Assembly: GCA_008973525.1 (NCBI GenBank) | Contig: WACJ01000112.1 | Span: 744,001 to 808,000, forward strand | Reading direction: 5' to 3' | Length of the DNA stretch: 64,000 nucleotides | From: Stenopsyche tienmushanensis | Taxonomy: Eukaryota; Arthropoda; Insecta; Trichoptera; Stenopsychidae | Part shown: positions 58,383 through 64,000 of the stretch, one piece after another | Layout: every line of letters begins with the position of its first letter | Position numbering within the stretch: the first letter of the stretch is position 1 | Notes under the pieces: model-generated | The model's input: only the letters and a program-made list of their open reading frames with translations | The model's database searches: none | Told to the model about the DNA's origin: nothing | Translations under genes and position numbers: made by a program

Positions 58383-59561
58383 CTCCAGTGTATTATAAGT
58401 ACTTATGTATTATTATATTTAAGATGAATGCAGTGACTCCTTTTAACGTCATTTTTAAGCATTTAAATCAATATTATGCGTCAAAAAAAAAAATTACCTA
58501 AAAAATGTTCTTAACTTGAATATTTAAACTATTTACATTTGTGTATTGGAAAATTTGCAATCAAGATATGTCCATCAAACAAAATATAGAAATGAAGTGT
58601 ATTTAATTCCTATAAAAGTGCAATAATAACACATCTGATTAAATTGATTTTGATACATTCATACAGAAAAAAAATGTATAAGTTATTTTTTTTTAATTAA
58701 AATCACAAATAAATCAAAATCCTAATTAGTGCTTGATCATATATTAATACTATTGAAGACATCGATTCATCATATTTATTAAGATTAAGACGTAAAATGA
58801 CGTTAATCCTTTTCAAGTGGCAGATTTTTTAGAACAATGATAACAGTAGTAGATTTTCCTGAGCACTAGGGCCTGATTAGAACCTTATCAATGTATAAGA
58901 TACCTAAAAATTTGTTTTGATTTCTACGATCATTACTAAACACTATTTTTATTGTCTTATAAAATAATCACGATTAGATTCTAATCAGTATCACATTTTA
59001 ATGCCAATTATTGATACGTGGGAGATATGTTATTGTATTGTAGGCGTCTACTAACTTTTAGATAAATGTTTTTGATATTGACATTGAGTTTTTTAATTAA
59101 ATAATGTAATTAATGTGGAAATACCAAGTCTACTATACCAAATTAATAATTTGAAGATGTGAGTGGTTATGATAAGGCCGTGCTTTGATTGGGTCATGAT
59201 TTAGATCATGGTCCGTTGTCGATGATTCTTCATTCATGTTTTTACATCAGACGTATAAATCGATATTCACACATGCCTCCAAATGATTGTGTTGATACTG
59301 TAAAACCATTTTAATGCAAACTTTGAATATTTCGATATAAGACCTAGCGCAATTGCCCAAATACCATTAAAATGAAGATTTTCATCAGATTTTTCGATTG
59401 GAGTAATTGAATGTCATAGTAAAAATATCGGAATGTGGACAATTTGAAGGCCAGTTTCCAACTAGAATAGATCATATGGATCAATCAGTAAACTCAACGC
59501 CATTATCCGGATCAATAGCAACTCCATCGAATAATAGGCTTAGATTTATCCTGAATTTTTA

Positions 59562-59586
59562 AATATATATATATATATATATATAA
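59562..59586. repeat. TA dinucleotide microsatellite
   Basis: About twelve TA units in a row, the longest uninterrupted simple repeat in the window. Confidence 0.85.
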
Positions 59587-60102
59587 ATTAAAGTTAAGTC
59601 TTTCAGATCGTATATATTAATATCCAGTGGATCAAATGTTTTTTTCTATTATATTAACATTCTTACAAAGTACAACTGGCGTTAGATGGAGGTCCTTACC
59701 TTCTAGTGTTTGTCTTCCATTAAAGAAAATGTTTGTCGATTAACAATATTAATTTTAAGAGTGATATTGCATTCAATAGCCGTTGCTATAGTCGGCTATT
59801 TTGCATTACAAACATGAGAAATTATTCTCACATGTCATGTCCTTTGTCAAACTGAAACAATTTACATTTTATCATCATTTAAATCATAATATAGGAGAAA
59901 AAATAACTCATGCAATGTGCATATTATAAATATTCCATTGATTTAATGAGCTCGTTATAGCACAAGGTTTGATCATTGATCAATTTTATAAGGATATCTA
60001 ATAGTTTAAATATTTATATTTTTTTTCCAAATATATATCGGCGATTGGCGATTTGATTTCCATCGACGCATTTTGTGGCATTTTTTCGGCAAATAGCTCA
60101 TG

Positions 60103-60142
60103 AACTTTTTTGCCAATTTCCAACCAAATTGGCAAAAAAGTT
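60103..60142. repeat. Perfect 17-bp hairpin
   Basis: AACTTTTTTGCCAATTT (60103-60119) and its exact complement (60126-60142) surround a six-base loop CCAACC. It has no second copy in the window and no flanking duplication. Confidence 0.7.
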
Positions 60143-62889
60143 GAAATAATTAGAGCGACTTTCTAGCCGACGATCGATTTTATATCTATTATGAAAGTGC
60201 ACGCATCACGTTGATTATTGTTACGCGTAAATAACGTCGATGGCGTAAGTTGCCGATTACATCTTATTACGTGAATAAATATTAAAATGTGATACGATAT
60301 CATTAAACGTGATTCAATCATTTCGCTTCTCATCTGGACCAAAGTGTGATCATTAAATTCTGGTTGTTAAAAAAATTTCGCTATAGTTTCCGAGTATTCC
60401 ATCGTCTTGGCTAACATACAATTACTCCCAAGTCCAATCGTGATATCGGATCAAATTTAATCATTTATTACTGAAATATATAATTTTGACATTTCCACTT
60501 GACTTGATCAAAATGAATTTTCCGACCTATAAATCATTTCAATATTCGACTTAATTTATGTTTGTAATACTATTTGAAAGGTCTACAGCAGTTTCGTCAC
60601 TTTATCTTCGTTTAAAGAACGTGCCTTCACTATAAATTTGTTTATAGATATCGAAATAGAAAATACGTCAGTAATTAGATTTGGAATGGATGGGTGATGA
60701 TGGGTAGTTTGATTATTGAAATGCTTTGAATAAGTAAGCTAAAATTTGCAAAGATGCATAGGAGTGTTGTTATATATTAATAAAATAGTATATAATTTGA
60801 GATCTTATCCATTTTCTCTCAAAAAAAGAGTTATTGTATTACGTTTTCTGCCATTAAATGTTGGGAAAAATTATTCACAGGTTAGTATTTTTTGCTGGGC
60901 ACCTTTCAGAAAATAAAGAGTTTTCTCAATTTTTTCGAAATTTATTCACCAACTTTAGATATGCCAAGTGTCCCATGAATATCCTCAAATGATTTTTACT
61001 TAAATTTGAGTGTGTTATTTGATATTTGGAACACCTTCTTTAGTCTATCTACCGAAGCTTTGCGTTCTACTTTTTGACACATCTTCTGAAATCATTTACA
61101 CAGAAGATCAGTGTGAGAGATATTTTTCATTAGCTGTTTTTTTCGCTTAAACCGATTACTTAAAATTATAAAGTTGTAATATGAAGGACAATTTTTCTTT
61201 CCAAATTAGTGTCTTTTAGAATCACACAAGCGTTTTTTCAGCAGATCACAAATTATTTATAATCGCACCTTAATTAATCTTTGTATAATATGACATCATT
61301 AGTTTTAATCCGCACGTTGTATGAAGCCTGAAGCGTATAGTCAATGCGGACGGCGGCAGATACACGGTAAAATAAACGTACGCTCATTAATTTGCATAAT
61401 TATTTTTCAAAAAATAACATTAAATTTTTGCTAATAAAGAACATTGGATGTACCATATCATATATAAGAGACTGTTTCTTATATTTGTAATATCAGCATT
61501 AGTATAAAAATATCTTTTATCATACAAGGATCTAAAATTCGAATACAGCATTTCCTCCAAGCAATAAAATAACAATGCCTATTAATTAATTTATCCTAAC
61601 CACAGAATTTGGTTTTGCCCGCTGGACTTGAAAAAAAAATACCCACGATGTACTGATTTTGTATTTAAAATGTCATTTTTTTACAATGTAGATATTTCTG
61701 TCGGAGAATTTGTAAACATTGAAATTTATTGACTATTTTTTGCTAGAAAAATCTTCACATACGCTCATAAATTTTGTAGTGGAAGCAATACGTTCAGGGC
61801 ATTCGAACTTATAAATGTTGATTGATTAGTTTTGGCTATCGTTAGATTAAGCCAGACTTGACTTTTATCAAATGAAATATTTTTGAATGCAGTCAATTCG
61901 ATATAAATTATGTGAGGCGATCATAAACTCTATGATATCCAACGTCTGCCTACTTTATCATAGTATGAAAGATTTATACTAAATTAAATATATTTTAACA
62001 ACAAAAAAAATGTTAATGTTAGGTATCAAAGTTTTATTAAATTTTAACCTCTTTGGATACATCGCAGATTAGTTGATATAAAATTGTTCAGTAATTAATT
62101 CCAGTTACAGCGGAAATGCTTACTACGTTTGAAAACGATTGTTTTATTCCTATTAAATTTCAATCAACATGGTTCTCAGAATACAGCCATAAATGCGATT
62201 AATCAACTATGTATACATTTGACATGATTTGGGGTTTTTCCGATTGGTCAAATCTCAAGAACTGATAGTTGTGTGATGGTAACTTTACAAAATCAGCGGT
62301 CGTCATTATGCGATAACCCAAACTCTGATGAGCCTTTAATACATAGTTTTACACAGTAAGCTTGTTGATAATAAAATATGTAATTTATTGGAATTATCAG
62401 CGAATCAATATGGCGTACTTAAATTCCCATAAAAGTCAAATGTTAAAAAGAAAGACGTTTTAAAGTATCTTTTATGCATCCGATGCTGGCGTATCCCGTT
62501 ATAATGCATAAAGCCATATCAAATATTCGATGCATTAAGTAAGAATTCCAACTGTATTTGTATAGGTATGTATTTATAAATTAAAATAAAAAATTATAAA
62601 ATTTTAATATTGAAAATTTTTCAATTTCATATGAATTCATCTCACTGTTGTTATTATAATTTTTATTTTTTTTGCAAACTTAATTTTGCAGAAAGACATT
62701 ATCATACTTCCAGAAATTCACTGACAAAGAACTTTTGTATGGCTAATTATCAATGATTAATTATTATTTCTTTTTACTTAATTTTGGCACTCTTATGATC
62801 GTTTTTTTTATAAAATAACAATAGTTCGCATTGATCTTCGATTTTGGTATTTGGAAATTATTTATAAAGAACAAGAAGTAAAAAAATAA

Positions 62890-62967
62890 AAATAAGTCCT
62901 ATTTTCTAATAGTACAAAAAATATGTGTTTCTTGAACCGTGTCTCGATACAAACTGACTGTAAAAAG
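62890..62967 (-). mobile_element. Mariner 5' terminal fragment
   Basis: On the minus strand TCGAGACACGGTTCAAGAAA follows TA and leads into an ACTATTAGAAAATAGG leader, matching the mariner end at 26151. No transposase follows. It is a solo fragment. Confidence 0.55.
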
Positions 62968-63119
62968 GACACGTTTTAATATTTGTATCTGTCAAATCAT
63001 ACTGTAAAAAATAGGGCCTTAACACGTGTGTAACTGGACTTAGAGTACAAAACGCAGAATACCGACCCGGTCGAGAGTTGCAAATGTTTTTTTATTTTAC
63101 TCGACCATTCTACCTTACA

Positions 63120-63640
63120 TGAACCAACACTTATTGACTATCCGTTTTTATCCAAGTTGGTGTTAGACTCTACGATCCCCACCCATAGAACCCCAGTTGA
63201 GGGGGCCAACCCTACTCCCGTGGGTAACGGTTGAACCCCTGGAGTAATGATGTGGAGTAGAAGTGCGCGAAAGTAGCCTCGTTGGTTTGCTCATCAAACG
63301 CTGCTAACATAACTTGGGTGCGCAGGTCACCCTGTGCTGCGGTATAAAGGGGTATGTGGAACAGCCAATTACAGTAGTTGGTGGAAACTGTGTCAAAGGT
63401 TCGCCACTATCCTCAACAGCCTAGACATATTGGGAAGAACAGTTTTAGGCTGTTCGAACGGCGATTCGTATCCGTGGCTAAGAATGACCAAACCGATACG
63501 AATATCATGGGGAAGGGGTAGTCCCTGCAGTTCGTCATCTGCTGCAGCCTCCTTCAAACTGAGGTTGGACTCGTGGTGGCAGTGAACCCGCGAAAGTAAA
63601 TCCCCTTCGACTTAGCATAACCTTAGTCCTTCCTCCTCAA
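63120..63640 (+). repeat. GC-rich unidentified block
   Basis: About 520 bases are markedly richer in GC than anything around them (CCCAGTTGAGGGGGCCAACC, CTACTCCCGTGGGTAACGG, GTGCGCAGGTCACCCTGTGC, GGTGGCAGTGAACCCGCG). The only open frame is 83 codons (63334-63585) with no domain. The style recalls the 5' untranslated start of an R1-type LINE, but I cannot identify it. It lies directly upstream of a copy of the three-copy repeat. Confidence 0.4.
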
Positions 63641-63744
63641 TCAAGTCAGTCGCCATCTGATGTCTGTCGTCTTGTCCGTTTTTATAATATATGCTAAATT
63701 TTCTAATTCCGCTTTTCTTCGTTATTGCTTAAAAATTGGGATGA

Positions 63745-64000
63745 TTCAACCCGCAATAAAATAAAGACAATAATATTTTCAACCGATTGTAAAATTTAAA
63801 TAACCCACCCGATCAGTGTTCTTCAGACAACTTCGTTTCATAATGAGAGTTTTTAATTATTCTGTAGGTATGTTAAGGTATGGCATTTGATCGCGAGGCG
63901 CTATTTGTCATATCAACGGTCCGAAAAGCGGACCGATTGAACATACAAACCTTATGGCCGCTGCGTAATCTTTTAGGGCTTTTTGCAGTCTTTTGAATGA
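63745..64000 (+). repeat. Unidentified dispersed repeat, copy 3 of 3 (cut by window end)
   Basis: It shares ACCCGCAATAAAATAAAGAC AATAATATTTTC, TTAAATAACC.ACCCGATCAGT and CGGTCCGAAAAGCGGACCGA TTG with 50340-50590, and GATCGCGAGGCGCTATTT with 4505-4525. It may continue beyond 64000. Confidence 0.6.

Larger units (their letters stand above)
58391..62885. other. Long AT-rich non-coding stretch
   Basis: Four and a half kilobases without a recognised gene or element, apart from the TA microsatellite at 59562 and the hairpin at 60103. No open frame reaches 60 codons. It is compatible with a large intron or intergenic DNA. Confidence 0.5.

Noticed and set aside
1..64000. CRISPR array, bacterial operon or prophage
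   Set aside because: No regularly spaced repeats, no ribosome-binding-site-led gene clusters, and spliced exons plus eukaryotic transposons show this is nuclear DNA of an animal.

Overview
The window is eukaryotic nuclear DNA, almost certainly from an insect and most likely a fly or midge. It is strongly AT-rich, has no operon-like gene packing or long open frames, and is dominated by mobile-element remnants typical of insects: mariner, hAT, pogo/Tigger, TTAA-flanked (piggyBac-type) miniature elements and an R1/Jockey-like LINE. The only host gene I can support is the 5' coding part of a Drip-type aquaporin on the minus strand (exons at 27278-27308 and 26973-27187). Its N-terminal motif FVGVADITENK resembles dipteran Drip proteins as I remember them. 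Most of the rest is intron or intergenic sequence.

Layout. 1-11.4 kb: AT-rich DNA with an alternating purine/pyrimidine tract (752-829), a TTAA-element fragment, a small hAT family (8401-8952 has a perfect 8-bp target duplication) and a 104-bp hairpin element. 11.4-16.5 kb: a TTAA element (11428-12623) carrying a hAT element inserted inside it, a second hAT family (12867-13365), another TTAA element and an internally deleted mariner (15702-16022). 16.5-26.4 kb: a LINE-3'-tail-like repeat in two copies, a CpG-rich repeat family and three mariner remnants. 26.9-27.3 kb: the aquaporin exons. 28-35.5 kb: pogo/Tigger debris, an internally deleted mariner with both ends (32372-33137) and a TTAA element with a second TTAA element nested in it. 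37.7-39 kb: more repeats. 41.8-43.5 kb: a 5'-truncated LINE with a perfect 14-bp target duplication and an inactivated reverse transcriptase. 45.7-58.4 kb: more TTAA, hAT, mariner and Tigger remnants. 58.4-63 kb: nearly featureless AT-rich DNA. 63.1-64 kb: a GC-rich unidentified block followed by a three-copy dispersed repeat.

The mobile elements form a layered record. Several insertions have intact target duplications of the length expected for their class (TA, TTAA, 8 bp, 14 bp), so their boundaries are precise and their relative ages can be read from nesting. No element appears able to move by itself: every transposase or reverse-transcriptase frame seen is truncated, frameshifted, stopped or lacks a catalytic residue. 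No CRISPR array, rRNA, convincing tRNA gene or virus was recognised.
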